64,000 nt of DNA from Myxococcus sp. RHSTA-1-4 (GCF_020037125.1 NZ_JAIQDG010000026.1:1-64000); one strand, 5' to 3'. Shown: positions 16,541 through 26,535, counted from the stretch's first letter. Translations and numbers: made by a program. The notes: generated by a model not told the origin, from the letters alone.

Positions 16541-18025
16541 TCAGAGCTGGATGCCCGCCTGCACACCCGGCCAGGTGCGGACGACGGTGCGGCCTCCGTC
16601 CGAGACCTCCCGCCACTCCGGCCCGATGCCCAGCTCCTCCCACCGGTCGCCGCCGTCCCAGGTGACGAGCGTGTTGGCGCTGATGCCGCCGAACACCGCG
16701 AAGCGCCGCGCCACCTGCCAGCCCGCGAGCAGCCGGGCCTGCGCGAGGATGTGCTCCGTCTCCTCGTACAGCCGGCGCTCGTGCAGCGTGCTGCCCACCA
16801 CGTCGACGTCCACGTAGAAGCGCCCCAGCGGGATGTGGCCGCCGATGCCCCCGCCCAGCGTCCAGTGGCGGCGCTCCCCGTCCAGGGGCGGAGTGAAGCC
16901 CGCCGCGAACAGCGTGTAGATGTGACGGCCGCCCAGCTTCACGCCCACGTTGGTCAGCGCGACGTCGCTGCTCCACACCTGCACGTCCGCCTGGCCGTTG
17001 CCGACGAAGCTCAGGAGGCCCACCGACTCGCCCTCCGTCCGCCCCGCCACGTTGAGGAGGCCCACCTGCGCGCCGTCGACGTGGCCCGCGATGTTGACGA
17101 GCCCCACCTGCGCGCCGTCCACCTCGCCGCCCACGTTGACGATGGAGAGCTGCCCGCCCGACAGGTGGCGCGCGTAGCTGATGCCCGAGGAGACCTGGAG
17201 GCCCGTCATGTCCGGGGCCACGTTGACGCCCACCGCGGCCTGGAGGCCGCGCACCGGGCCCGCCGCCACGTTGGCGCCCACGCCGAGCTGCGCGCCGCGC
17301 ACGCTGCCCGTCACGATGTTGGCGCCCACCGCGGCCTGGAGGCCGTTCACCGGGCCCGCCACCGTGTTGGCGCCCACGCCGAGCTGCGCGCCCTCCATCA
17401 TCCCTCGCACCACGTTGACACCCACCGCGGACTGGACGCCGAGGAGGTCGCCCCCCGCCACGTTGCCGCCCACCGCGAGCTGCGCGCCCGTCACCGGGCC
17501 CCGAGACACGTTGCCGCCCACCGCCAGCTGCGCGCCATTCAGCCCGGCCTCCACCCAGTTGCCGCCGATGGACATGGCCACGCCATTCACCCGCTTCGCG
17601 TGCGTGGCCACCAGGCCGATGGACACCGTGTTGACCACGTTGCTCGTGTGAAAGCCCGACGTGCTCAGCCCCGGCACCAGCGTGAGGCTGAACGGGATGT
17701 GCACCTCCGGGGCCTCCGCGCCCGGCGCGGCCTCGGCCTTCGCCTGCGCCACCACCGGGGCGTCCGCCGCCGGGGCCGCGCTCACGGTGCCTCCCACCGC
17801 CGCGTCCACCAGCGGGGGCGCCGCGGTAACGCGCTCGGCCCCGGGGCCGTCGACGGCCGGCGCCGCCACGGCCTCCGCGCCCTCCGCCGGGCGCGACACA
17901 GCCGCGGGAGCCTCCTGCTCCGCACCGGCCGCCTGCACGCCCGACGGCTTCGGCTCCTCGGCACCGGCCGAGAACGCCACCACCGCCGCCGCGACCCCCG
18001 CACACACCGAGACCTTGCGCTTCAT
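16541..18025 (-). CDS. LA_2272-type surface repeat protein
   Basis: A 494-residue exported protein. The signal peptide MKRKVSVCAGVAAAVVAFSAGAEE is followed by an Ala/Pro/Glu-rich stretch of about 95 residues. Next comes a conserved opening (IPFSLTLVPGLSTSGFHTSNVVNTVSIGLVATHAKRVNG, with breaks) and then tandem repeats of 16 and later 14 residues, with the pattern GxNVxxGPVxGxQxAV. The last 160 residues (HIYTLFAAGFTPPL..., RFYVDVDVVGS, ARLLAGWQVARRFAVFGG) look like outer-membrane beta strands. The family occurs in Leptospira, Bacteroidetes and myxobacteria as predicted surface proteins of unknown function. GGAAGG lies before the ATG at 18025. Confidence 0.8.
   Translation of the reverse strand: MKRKVSVCAGVAAAVVAFSAGAEEPKPSGVQAAGAEQEAPAAVSRPAEGAEAVAAPAVDGPGAERVTAAPPLVDAAVGGTVSAAPAADAPVVAQAKAEAAPGAEAPEVHIPFSLTLVPGLSTSGFHTSNVVNTVSIGLVATHAKRVNGVAMSIGGNWVEAGLNGAQLAVGGNVSRGPVTGAQLAVGGNVAGGDLLGVQSAVGVNVVRGMMEGAQLGVGANTVAGPVNGLQAAVGANIVTGSVRGAQLGVGANVAAGPVRGLQAAVGVNVAPDMTGLQVSSGISYARHLSGGQLSIVNVGGEVDGAQVGLVNIAGHVDGAQVGLLNVAGRTEGESVGLLSFVGNGQADVQVWSSDVALTNVGVKLGGRHIYTLFAAGFTPPLDGERRHWTLGGGIGGHIPLGRFYVDVDVVGSTLHERRLYEETEHILAQARLLAGWQVARRFAVFGGISANTLVTWDGGDRWEELGIGPEWREVSDGGRTVVRTWPGVQAGIQL
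17010..17570 (-). repeat. Coding tandem repeats, 48-nt then 42-nt units
   Basis: Within the surface protein about eight 16-residue units (e.g. GANIVTGSVRGAQLGV, GANVAAGPVRGLQAAV) alternate ...AQLGV and ...LQAAV forms. They are followed by four 14-residue units (VNVGGEVDGAQVGL, VNIAGHVDGAQVGL, LNVAGRTEGESVGL and a transitional copy). The alternation suggests a two-unit (96-nt) duplication step. The units would stack as short beta strands. Confidence 0.75.
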
Positions 18026-18341
18026 CGCCTGGACCTTCCTGGACTGTTCCGAGAGCGGCCCGGCCCGCACCGCGCGGGCACCGGGGCCACACAGAGATTC
18101 ATCGAGGGACGTCGCCGCCCCGTTCGATGAAGGGAACACCGGCCCCTGGCGGATGTGTCACCGGCGGGGTTTTCCCCTCGCGCGTCCTGGTGCGCGCCTC
18201 CCTTGCGGGAGGGTGTCACCCGTCCACGCCGCGAGCCCGCGCCCGCATCGCTCCGAGCGGCCCGGCGGAAAGGTCACCTGTCCACACTCCGCGCGCACAC
18301 CCACGCCAGCCGGAGAGGCCCCGGCGCTAGATTGCCGGGCC
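18026..18341. other. Divergent intergenic region (316 bp)
   Basis: It must contain promoters for the surface-repeat gene (minus) and the aldo/keto reductase (plus). No clear -35/-10 pair was found. GTGTCACC occurs at 18155-18162 and a full GGGTGTCACCC (arms GGGTG/CACCC around one base) at 18211-18221. No coding frame is convincing here. Confidence 0.5.
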
Positions 18342-19316
18342 ATGTCTCCGGCACGCCCACCCGCTCCATCGGAGCCCGCCCAGCCGTCCCGCCGCGAGCT
18401 GCTCGCCGCGGGGCTCGGCGGCCTGCTGCTGCCCACCGCCGCCTCGGCCCGGAAGCCCCCCGCGAAGCCCGCCCCCACCTCCAGAGGAGACACCATGCTC
18501 ACCCGCCCCATCCCCAGCACGGGCGAGGCGCTGCCCGTCATCGGGCTCGGCACCTGGCAGACGTTCGACGTGGGCACCTCCCAGGCCGAGCGCGAGCCGC
18601 TGGCCGAGGTCCTCCGCCGCTTCTTCGCCTCGGGCGCGCGCCTCATCGACTCCTCGCCCGTGTACGGCCGCGCGGAGGAGGTGACGGGCGACCTGCTCGA
18701 GTCGCTCGGCGAGCTGAAGAAGCCCCTCCTCGCGTCGAAGGTCTGGACCACCGGGAAGAGCGAGGGACTCACACAGCTGAAGAACTCCGTCCAGCGCATG
18801 GGCCGCGGGAGGATGGACCTGATGCAGGTCCACAACCTCGTGGACTGGCGCACGCACCTGCCCGTGCTGCGCGAGTGGAAGGCCGCCGGCCGCATCCGCT
18901 ACGTCGGCGTCACCCACTACGCGCGGAGCGCCTTCGACGACCTGGAGCGCTTCATCCGCGAGGAGAAGCTGGACTTCGTGCAGCTGCCCTACTCGCTCGC
19001 GCAGCGGGACGCGGAGGCGCGCCTGCTGCCCGCCGCCGCCGAGCACGGCGTGGCGGTGCTCGTCATGCAGCCCTTCGCCTCCGGCGCCCTCTTCCAGCGC
19101 GTGCGCGGGCGCGCCCTGCCGGAGTGGGCCTCGGAGTTCGACTGCACGAGCTGGGCGCAGTTCTTCCTCAAGTTCATCCTCGGCCACCCCGCCGTGCACT
19201 GCCCGCTGCCGGCCACCCGCAAGCCGGACCACGTGGCGGACAACCTGCGCGCCGGCTTCGGGCGCCTGCCCGACGAGAAGCAGCGCGCCCGCATGGCGCG
19301 TGTCCTCGAGGGGTGA
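18342..19316 (+). CDS. Tat-exported aldo/keto reductase
   Basis: A 324-residue protein starting at the ATG before SPARPPAP. It has a twin-arginine signal (PSRRELLAAGLGGLLLPTAASA), so it is folded in the cytoplasm and exported with its cofactor. The barrel shows the tetrad: Asp and Tyr in LIDSSPVYGRA, Lys in LLASKVWTT, His in DLMQVHNLVDW. The typical VIGLGTWQTFDVG opening and RIRYVGVTHYARSAFDDLE are present. The C-terminal cofactor loop is short. Periplasmic reductases of this kind are common in delta-proteobacteria and have unknown substrates. Only 15 bp separate its stop from the convergent gene. Confidence 0.88.
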   Translation: MSPARPPAPSEPAQPSRRELLAAGLGGLLLPTAASARKPPAKPAPTSRGDTMLTRPIPSTGEALPVIGLGTWQTFDVGTSQAEREPLAEVLRRFFASGARLIDSSPVYGRAEEVTGDLLESLGELKKPLLASKVWTTGKSEGLTQLKNSVQRMGRGRMDLMQVHNLVDWRTHLPVLREWKAAGRIRYVGVTHYARSAFDDLERFIREEKLDFVQLPYSLAQRDAEARLLPAAAEHGVAVLVMQPFASGALFQRVRGRALPEWASEFDCTSWAQFFLKFILGHPAVHCPLPATRKPDHVADNLRAGFGRLPDEKQRARMARVLEG

Positions 19317-19331
19317 CGCCCGTCTGAAGCG

Positions 19332-19826
19332 CTACAGCTCCGGGTCCGGCGCGTACTGGAGCTCACCGGTGGGCTCCAGCACCAGCCCCGTGCCCGGCTC
19401 GCCCGCGTCGTCGTCCCGGCCCACCTCCAGCACCGAGTCCTTCGTGTCCCACTGGCCCAGGTAGTACTCGCCGCCCGCGGCCATGCACGCGCGGCCCTCG
19501 GACACCACCGTCTCCACCACCTCCTGCTTGTCGCTGGTGGCCCGCAGCAGCGTCCAGGACTTGCCCTCCTCGCGGAAGCCCGCCACCAGCTCCTTCAGCT
19601 CGGCGTCGCGCGGAGTGCCGTCCGGCAGCGTCTGCCGCTCCCACTTGCGCGGCTCCTTCTGCGGCTGCCTCGCCTTCCACGCGCGCGCCAGCTCCAGCAC
19701 CTTGTCCTCCGCCGCGTCCTGGAGCGCGTGCATCTCCTCCGGCAGCTCGATTTCCTCCAGCGCCAGCAGCGCCGTCTCCAGCTGCAGCGCCTTGAGGCTC
19801 CACTCGTTCCACGCCGTCTTCAGCAT
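19332..19826 (-). CDS. Acidic protein of unknown function (164 aa)
   Basis: The protein has an N-terminal helical half (WNEWSLKALQLETALLALEEIELPEEMHALQDAAEDKVLELARAWKAR, in segments) and a C-terminal half of likely strands (SWTLLRATSDKQEVVETVVSEGRACMAAGGEYYLGQWD). There is no signal peptide, membrane segment or known motif. Codon use is normal for the genome, which supports a real gene. I do not recognise a family. It is a single gene convergent with the exported reductase. Confidence 0.7.
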   Translation of the reverse strand: MLKTAWNEWSLKALQLETALLALEEIELPEEMHALQDAAEDKVLELARAWKARQPQKEPRKWERQTLPDGTPRDAELKELVAGFREEGKSWTLLRATSDKQEVVETVVSEGRACMAAGGEYYLGQWDTKDSVLEVGRDDDAGEPGTGLVLEPTGELQYAPDPEL

Positions 19827-20607
19827 CCGTCACCCTCTCTTCCCGCACGGCCCCGGCGGGGCGCCGCGGCTTTGGCGCCACCTACCACACGCCCGCCTGC
19901 CCTGGTGGCGGGCAGCCGGCTCCTGCATGCCTCCTCTTCTCCTCGCGACCTATCTTCAGCGCCCAGGGAGGCAGGTATGGCCAAGGCGTGGTTCCCGAGG
20001 GCCTGGATGATCCAGCGCTGGCCCTGCTGTGTATCCGCGTGGAGCGCGCCGGATATCGGCACACGGCCACCCGCCGCGAGGTGCGGCTCGCCGGCAGGGT
20101 GAAGGCCACCCGCACCTCCATATAAGGGGCGCCTCGCGCCACCCGCGGGTCCTCTCCCGAATTCCGGTTGCGCCCGGAAGACACCGGCGCCATGAGAGGG
20201 CCCGCCGGGCCGGCGTGCACCACACCCCTTGTAGGTCCTTCACACACTTCCAGGTGCCGTCCCCCTTACCTCCGGACTCGCACCGACATGGGTCATTTAA
20301 GACCCAGCTCTTGCTGCCCGGGGAGGGTCCAGCGGGTGTCACCCTTCCGACGTCGTGGTGTTTCTCTGACAGCCCCGTTCGCCCCGCCTTGTACCCGGGC
20401 CGGTGCTGATCCATTGGAGAGCGCCACCGGCGTGGTAACGAGCGGCCGCCCCACATGACGTTGAAGTAACGAACGCTTTAGAGTATCAACCATCCGCTTT
20501 CGAGATTTTCCGCATGTCCGATTGGTGTCGTGCCGACGGCTTGATTTCGGCGGTCTCGAATGCGTCTAGCGAGGCGGTCTGTCTCCGCCTCTCGAAGGAA
20601 TCCCAAG
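19827..20607. other. Long region upstream of the inositol-lipid operon (781 bp)
   Basis: The region has lower GC towards its right end and should hold the operon promoter. Two symmetric elements stand out: TGGGTC-ATTTAA-GACCCA (20289-20306) and GGGTGTCACCC (20334-20344), 28 bp apart, which could be operators. GGGAGGCAGGT before an ATG at 19977 looks like a ribosome binding site for a 41-aa frame, and another frame (19988-20125) encodes 45 protein-like residues. No long gene is convincing. Confidence 0.5.
19988..20125 (+). CDS. Uncertain 45-aa frame
   Basis: A GTG-initiated frame ends at TAA 20123-20125 and encodes a basic sequence including ALLCIRVERAGYRHTATRREV. The better ribosome binding site (GGGAGGCAGGT) belongs to an ATG at 19977 in another frame, so either a small gene exists in one of the two frames or this is a decayed gene end. 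No function is suggested. Confidence 0.2.
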   Translation: MVPEGLDDPALALLCIRVERAGYRHTATRREVRLAGRVKATRTSI

Positions 20608-21919
<1,312 letters not shown>

Positions 21920-21942
<23 letters not shown>

Positions 21943-22846
21943 AGCCACCGCGTTCACGTGGCTCGTCACCGTGATGGCGACGGGCCACCTGACGCTGGTG
22001 ATTGCCACCGGCCGGCTGCGGTGGGAGCACGTGGCGGCGGACGTGCTGCTGATGGGGGTGGCCTGGGCGGGCCCCCGGACGCGGCGCTTCCTCGCCGGCG
22101 GCTTCCCGCTGTGGCTGACCGGTATGTTGCTGGACAGCCAGTCCCTCTGGCTGTTCGTGCGTGGCACCATTCACACCGGAGACCTGTGGGAGCTGGAGCG
22201 CCAGTGGTTCCCGGCGCCCGGTGGCACCCACTGGCCCGAGTGGTGGTCCACGCGCTTCCATCCGGTGCTGGACCTGTTCTGCGGCTTCTCGTACGCGGCC
22301 TACCTGTACGAAGTCTTCGTCGTGGCCATCTTCTTCTTCGTGAAGAAGGACTCGCGCTTCGAGCGGCTGTGCTGGGCCTTCCTGGCGGTGAACGCCCTGG
22401 GCGTCGTCACCTACCTCGTCTATCCGGCGGCCCCGCCCTGGTACATCCTCCAGTACGGCCCCGGCCCGGCGAACCTCGCGGCGCTGCCCAGCCCGGCGGG
22501 CACCGCGCGCTTCGACGCGTTGCTGGGCATCAACTACTTCGCCAGCTTCTATTCGCGAAACCCCAACGTCTTCGGGGCAATGCCCTCGCTGCACGCCGCG
22601 TATCCCTTCATGGTGACGCTGTTCGTGTGGCACCGGGGCTGGGCGTGGCGCGTGTCCGCGGTGCTGTTCGCGGCGCTCGTCGCCTTCTCCGCCGTGTACC
22701 TGACGCACCACTACATCCTGGACGTGCTCGCGGGCCTGGTCGCGGCGCTCGCCGCCTTCCTGGCGGTGGAGGCCGTGTTCGCGCGCCGCACGGTGCCGGC
22801 CCCTGTCGCCGTGCCCCTGACTTCTAGAGGAGACACCCGTGCTTGA
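21920..22846 (+). CDS. PAP2-family membrane enzyme, AUR1/IPC-synthase-like
   Basis: A 308-residue integral membrane protein with about six helices. Its C-terminal half carries the phosphotransferase triad region of the PAP2 superfamily: FGAMPSLHAAYPF (His225) and VYLTHHYILDV (His264, Asp268). YPAAPPWYILQYG before it is the signature of AUR1-like inositol phosphorylceramide synthases. The likely reaction is transfer of phosphoinositol from phosphatidylinositol to ceramide (or a related alcohol), releasing diacylglycerol. The operon position directly after inositol-phosphate synthase supports this over a plain lipid phosphatase. Myxobacteria are known to make ceramide phosphoinositol. The specificity is inferred, not shown. 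Confidence 0.82.
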
Positions 22847-24080
22847 GAACCTGATGGCCTGGCTGACCGGAAACCTGTCTCCGTCCGCCCGCATCTGGAC
22901 GGCGCTGGCCCCGGCCATCCTGGCCTGTGCCTATTTCCTCGGGGGGCTGCTGCTCTTCTGCATCCGCTGCGCCTTCAAGGGCATTCCGCGGGACGAGGAG
23001 ACGCTCAAGCGCGGCAGCACGGTGCTGGTGGGCTTCTTCCTCCGGCACTACTTCTTCTGGGTCATCCAGCCCTTGTGGACGGTGATTCTGCGCTCGGGCC
23101 TGCCGGCCAACGCGCTGTCCATGCTGTCGGGCCTCCTGGGCATCTCCGCCGGCGTGGCGCTGGCGGCGGGGCGCTTCGCGCTGGGCGGCTGGCTCTTCCT
23201 CTTCGCGGGCATCCTGGACGTCATGGACGGGCGCATCGCCCGCACGCGCAAGGAGGCCAACCCGGCCGGCGCGGCGCTGGACTCGGTGCTGGACAGGTAC
23301 GTGGACTCGGCGATGCTGATGGGCCTGGCCTGGTACTACCGGGACACCTGGGTGCTGCTGCCGGCGCTGCTGGCGCTCCTGGGCTCGTCGCTGGTGCCGT
23401 ACGTGCGCGCCAAGGGCGAGGGCCTGGGCGTCAGCGTCCGCGACGGCGCCATGCAGCGGCTGGAGCGGGTGCTCTTCCTGGGCGTGGGCACGGCGCTGTC
23501 TCCGATTCTGGAGGCCGTCTTCTGGCCCGAGGAGAAGCACCCCATGCACTGGCTGGCGGTGGTGGGGCTCGTGTTCGTGGCCATCATGAGCAACTACACG
23601 GCCATCACCCGCTTCCGGACGCTGGTGAAGGCGCTGGCGCCGAAGCGGCAGGAGGCGCGCTCGGAGAAGGCCATCATCGGCTTCAACGCGGTGGCGGGCG
23701 CGGTGGCCACGCTGGCGGACTTCGCGCTGGTGCTGGTGCTGGTGGAGTGGCTGGACATGCTGCCCGCCTGGGCCACCGTGGTGGGCGCCATGCTGGGCGC
23801 GCTGGTGAACTACTCCATCAACCGCGTGCTCACCTTCAAGAGCCGCGCTGGCGTGGCGCGTCAGTTCGCCCGCTACGCGGTGGTGAGCGGCACGAGCGCG
23901 CTGCTCAACGCGGGCGGCGTGGCGCTGCTCACGTTGCATCCGCAACTGGCGTACACGCTGGTCTGGTGGCTGGTGCGCGGCGTCGTGTACTTCGCGTGGA
24001 ACCTGCCCCTGCAGCGCGATTATGTCTTCAACGACAGCGCGTCGGATGCGCTCATGGAGCAGCGCCCACATGCCGCATGA
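22839..24080 (+). CDS. CDP-alcohol phosphatidyltransferase fused to a GtrA-like domain
   Basis: A 413-residue membrane protein starting at GTG 22839 after AGAGGAGACACCC. Residues about 60-260 are a CDP-alcohol phosphotransferase with the complete D-G-x2-A-R-x8-G-x3-D-x3-D motif from Asp130 to Asp152 (DGRIAR...G..LDSVLD). In this operon the expected reaction is CDP-diacylglycerol plus inositol phosphate to phosphatidylinositol phosphate. Residues about 285-405 form four helices with the GtrA pattern (GFNAVAGAVATLADFAL, ALVNYSINRVLTFKS, NLPLQRDYVFN). GtrA proteins act as lipid-linked sugar or lipid flippases or subunits. The fusion suggests head-group addition coupled to flipping. It overlaps both neighbours by 8 and 11 bp. 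Confidence 0.88.
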   Translation: MLENLMAWLTGNLSPSARIWTALAPAILACAYFLGGLLLFCIRCAFKGIPRDEETLKRGSTVLVGFFLRHYFFWVIQPLWTVILRSGLPANALSMLSGLLGISAGVALAAGRFALGGWLFLFAGILDVMDGRIARTRKEANPAGAALDSVLDRYVDSAMLMGLAWYYRDTWVLLPALLALLGSSLVPYVRAKGEGLGVSVRDGAMQRLERVLFLGVGTALSPILEAVFWPEEKHPMHWLAVVGLVFVAIMSNYTAITRFRTLVKALAPKRQEARSEKAIIGFNAVAGAVATLADFALVLVLVEWLDMLPAWATVVGAMLGALVNYSINRVLTFKSRAGVARQFARYAVVSGTSALLNAGGVALLTLHPQLAYTLVWWLVRGVVYFAWNLPLQRDYVFNDSASDALMEQRPHAA

Positions 24081-25068
24081 AGACCGTCCCCAATCCCTGA
24101 TGATGGTGGTGGCGCTCGCCGCCACGCTCCTGCTCTCCGGAGTGGCCTCGGCCGCGGAGCCGCTGGAGCCCACTCCCGCCCCGAGCGACAACTACGGGGA
24201 GAGCTTCACCTTCATCGGGGATTTGGAGGACGGCACCTTCGTGCTGGTGCAGCTGTCGGTGACGAACCTGGGGCCGGGCTCGCGGCACGGCATCTGCCGC
24301 GCGTCGGTGCTGAAGCCCGGCCAGCGGGCGTGGACGCCGCAGAAGAAGGTGGGCGAGCGCGAGTGGCGCTACGACGCGACCACCGGCACCTTCCAGGTGG
24401 GCGAGTGCTCGGCGCGCTCGGCGGGTGGCTTCACGCGGGTGGAGGCGCCGCTGGACAACGGGCGGGTGGTGCTGGAGTACGCGGCGCCGGTGGCGCCGCG
24501 GTCGCCGGAGGGCTCGGAGGTGGAGGTGGGCAACGCCCGCTACCGCCACGAGGTGACGCTGGCCTTCAGCCCGCTGCGCGCGACGGTGCAGTTCCCCAAG
24601 GGCGCGGAGGTGGCGTACTCGGGGGGTGGCTACGCGGACCACACGCGCTCCACCATCGCCCCGGCGAAGCTGGCGAAGCGATGGGTGCGCTTCCGCGCGC
24701 TGCGCGGCGGCGAGCGGCTGGTGCTGCTGGCGCGCGAGGGACAGGACGGGGAGTTCGGCCCGGTGTACGAGTGGGAGGAGGGCGCCACGCCCCGGCCGCT
24801 GGAGCACTTCACCCTCACCCGCGAGGGCGCGAAGGAGCGCAGCGTGTGGAAGGCGGAAGTCTATGCCGGGGGTGACGCGGCCCTGGTGCTGCGCTCCACG
24901 GCGCTGCTCCAGCGCAGCGCGCCGGTGGAGGACCTGGGCGTGCTGGGCGGGCTGGTGCGGCCGGTGGTGGGCTCGCCGGTGACGTACCTGCACCGGGCGG
25001 TGCTGGAGCGCGCGGGGAAGGAGCCGGTGGCGGGGCTGATGGAAGTCACGCTCGAGGGAGAGCTGTGA
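24070..25068 (+). CDS. Exported protein of the inositol-lipid operon, perhaps CrtC/lipocalin-like
   Basis: A 332-residue product with a signal peptide (MMVVALAATLLLSGVASAAE). The mature protein is beta-rich: DNYGESFTFIGDLEDGTFVLVQLSVTN, RYRHEVTLAFSPLRATVQF, AYSGGGYADHTRSTIAP, RWVRFRALRGGERLVLL. The GxGYxDH-like segment recalls the hydroxyneurosporene-synthase (CrtC/AttH) lipocalin fold, whose members bind or modify long hydrophobic molecules. By position it could bind, modify or move the inositol lipid in the periplasm. The assignment to that fold is tentative. The start ATG has GGAG upstream, and its stop overlaps the phosphatase GTG. Confidence 0.7.
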   Translation: MPHEDRPQSLMMVVALAATLLLSGVASAAEPLEPTPAPSDNYGESFTFIGDLEDGTFVLVQLSVTNLGPGSRHGICRASVLKPGQRAWTPQKKVGEREWRYDATTGTFQVGECSARSAGGFTRVEAPLDNGRVVLEYAAPVAPRSPEGSEVEVGNARYRHEVTLAFSPLRATVQFPKGAEVAYSGGGYADHTRSTIAPAKLAKRWVRFRALRGGERLVLLAREGQDGEFGPVYEWEEGATPRPLEHFTLTREGAKERSVWKAEVYAGGDAALVLRSTALLQRSAPVEDLGVLGGLVRPVVGSPVTYLHRAVLERAGKEPVAGLMEVTLEGEL

Positions 25069-25646
25069 GCGTCTCGCTGCTTCGCGACGTGCACCATGTG
25101 CCGGGCGTGCGTGGCTGGGTGCGCAAGCAGGTGCTGCGCTCGGTGGCGCGGTGCGTGGAGTGGACCACGAAGCTGCCCGGACAGGGGCTGAATGTCTCGC
25201 GGGTGAATGACTGGCTGTTCGTGGGAGGCGGAGTACCTCGCTCGCGCTACGCGGAGCTGAAGGCGCTCGGCGTCACGGCGGTGATTGACATGCGCTCGGA
25301 GCGCTGCGACGACGCGCGGGCGCTGGCGGAGCTGGGGATTGAGTTGTTGAACCTGCCGGTGACGGACCGCTACCCGCCGTCGGTGGAGCAGTTGATGCGC
25401 GGCGTGGAGTGGGCGCTGCCCCGGCTGGAGCAGGGCGGCCGGCTGTATACGCACTGTGAGCACGGCGTGGGCCGGGGCCCGATGATGGGGCTCGCCGTCA
25501 TGGTGGCGCGCGGCTGGGACGCGCCGGATGCGTACCGCGAGGTGCGCACGGCGCGGTGGCAGGTGACGCTGAATGACCGGCAGCTGGAGGGCCTGTCGGA
25601 CTTCGTCACCGCGTGGGCCGCGCGCCCGGCGGAGCGGGCGGCGTAG
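25065..25646 (+). CDS. Dual-specificity phosphatase, probable phosphatidylinositol-phosphate phosphatase
   Basis: A 193-residue cytoplasmic protein with the Cys-based phosphatase site HCEHGVGR (Cys131, Arg137, CX5R) and a probable general-acid region around RSERCDD. The phosphatase fold opens with LNVSRVNDWLFVGGGVPRSRYAELKALGVTAVIDMRSE in segments. PTPMT1-like members dephosphorylate phosphatidylglycerophosphate and related lipids. Last in an operon with inositol-phosphate synthase and a CDP-alcohol transferase, the natural reaction is phosphatidylinositol phosphate to phosphatidylinositol. The GTG start overlaps the previous stop (GTGA). Protein-tyrosine activity is an alternative. Confidence 0.83.
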   Translation: MSVSLLRDVHHVPGVRGWVRKQVLRSVARCVEWTTKLPGQGLNVSRVNDWLFVGGGVPRSRYAELKALGVTAVIDMRSERCDDARALAELGIELLNLPVTDRYPPSVEQLMRGVEWALPRLEQGGRLYTHCEHGVGRGPMMGLAVMVARGWDAPDAYREVRTARWQVTLNDRQLEGLSDFVTAWAARPAERAA

Positions 25647-25767
25647 GCTGCGGGGCGCGGGCGGCACCCTGGGGCTGACCCGTTTTCGACGCGCACCACG
25701 CTTGGATGATGTTGGAGAAAGCCAGGGCGGGGCGCTCTCCGTGGCCAAAGTCACTGGTACCAATGCA

Positions 25768-26535
25768 TCATGTGAGCGCTGGAACCCACTCGTCGACTCG
25801 GAGCCTCAGCGAGGTCGCCGCTGCGATTTCACCCAGGACCTTTCTGAGGACTCCAGCGGTGGTGCCTCCGAGTTCGAAGGCTCGTGCTCTGTCGGCTCCG
25901 TGCCTCGGCATTCCCGTGCAAACCATCGCTGCGTCGTCGCGTTCAAAGAGGCCGCAGTAAGGCCCGGTGGGAATCGGCTGCTTGAAACCCAGGCGGCTCA
26001 TCACCGGTTCGATGAGGGCGAGGAGGTTGGGATGGTCCCCAGAGAAGGTGCCAATGCACGTCTGTGGCTCCTTATTGAGCCGGAATCTGGAGAGAGCGCT
26101 ACACGCCAGCATTTCGCGCAAAGTCTCATAGTGCTCGTAGAGGTCATCCTCGTCGGCGCCCTCCTCCTTCGAGGCCACCAGCGCGTCGCCGCGTGCCGGC
26201 GCGTCGAGGTCGTAGAAGTGAGGCATGGGCATCATCTTCCTGGAGTCATGCGCAATCATCAGAAGGCGGGGATGGGGCTCGACCCAGCCCTTGGCATAGC
26301 AGTCGAGCACGCGCTGCGCCGAAAAGTCGAGAGTGGGGTAGGCCAACGCCCCCATGCTCTGGCCCATGCGGCTGAGGAACCAGCGATAGAATGAAGGTAA
26401 GGGACGACCTGCAATCTGCTCGATTCGAGCGACGGCGTCGGGCGTGGCGCCCTTCCACTGCTCCGCAAGCCCAGGCACGACTCGCAGGAGAAACGCCTCC
26501 ATGGCGGCCTCTACCTCTTGCTCTTGTGCTGACAT
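25768..26535 (-). CDS. SUKH (SMI1/KNR4) family immunity protein
   Basis: A 255-residue protein with the SMI1/KNR4 opening EQWKGATPDAVARIEQIAGRPLPSFYRWFLSRMGQ and later FYDLDAPARGDALVASKEEGADEDDLYEHYETLREML. SUKH proteins neutralise many polymorphic toxins, mostly nucleases and deaminases. The ATG at 26535 has GAACAGGGGGGAGAC before it and lies inside the end of the upstream effector gene (25-bp overlap), which fits a dedicated toxin-immunity pair. The gene ends the minus-strand type VI cargo operon. Confidence 0.85.
   Translation of the reverse strand: MSAQEQEVEAAMEAFLLRVVPGLAEQWKGATPDAVARIEQIAGRPLPSFYRWFLSRMGQSMGALAYPTLDFSAQRVLDCYAKGWVEPHPRLLMIAHDSRKMMPMPHFYDLDAPARGDALVASKEEGADEDDLYEHYETLREMLACSALSRFRLNKEPQTCIGTFSGDHPNLLALIEPVMSRLGFKQPIPTGPYCGLFERDDAAMVCTGMPRHGADRARAFELGGTTAGVLRKVLGEIAAATSLRLRVDEWVPALT

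Noticed and set aside
17010..17570. CRISPR-like regular repeats
   Set aside because: The 48-nt and 42-nt periodicity is in frame and encodes protein repeats without unique spacers.
19882..20456. Minus-strand frames of 121 and 166 codons before the inositol operon
   Set aside because: They have no ribosome binding site and no recognisable sequence, and they overlap symmetric regulatory-like elements.
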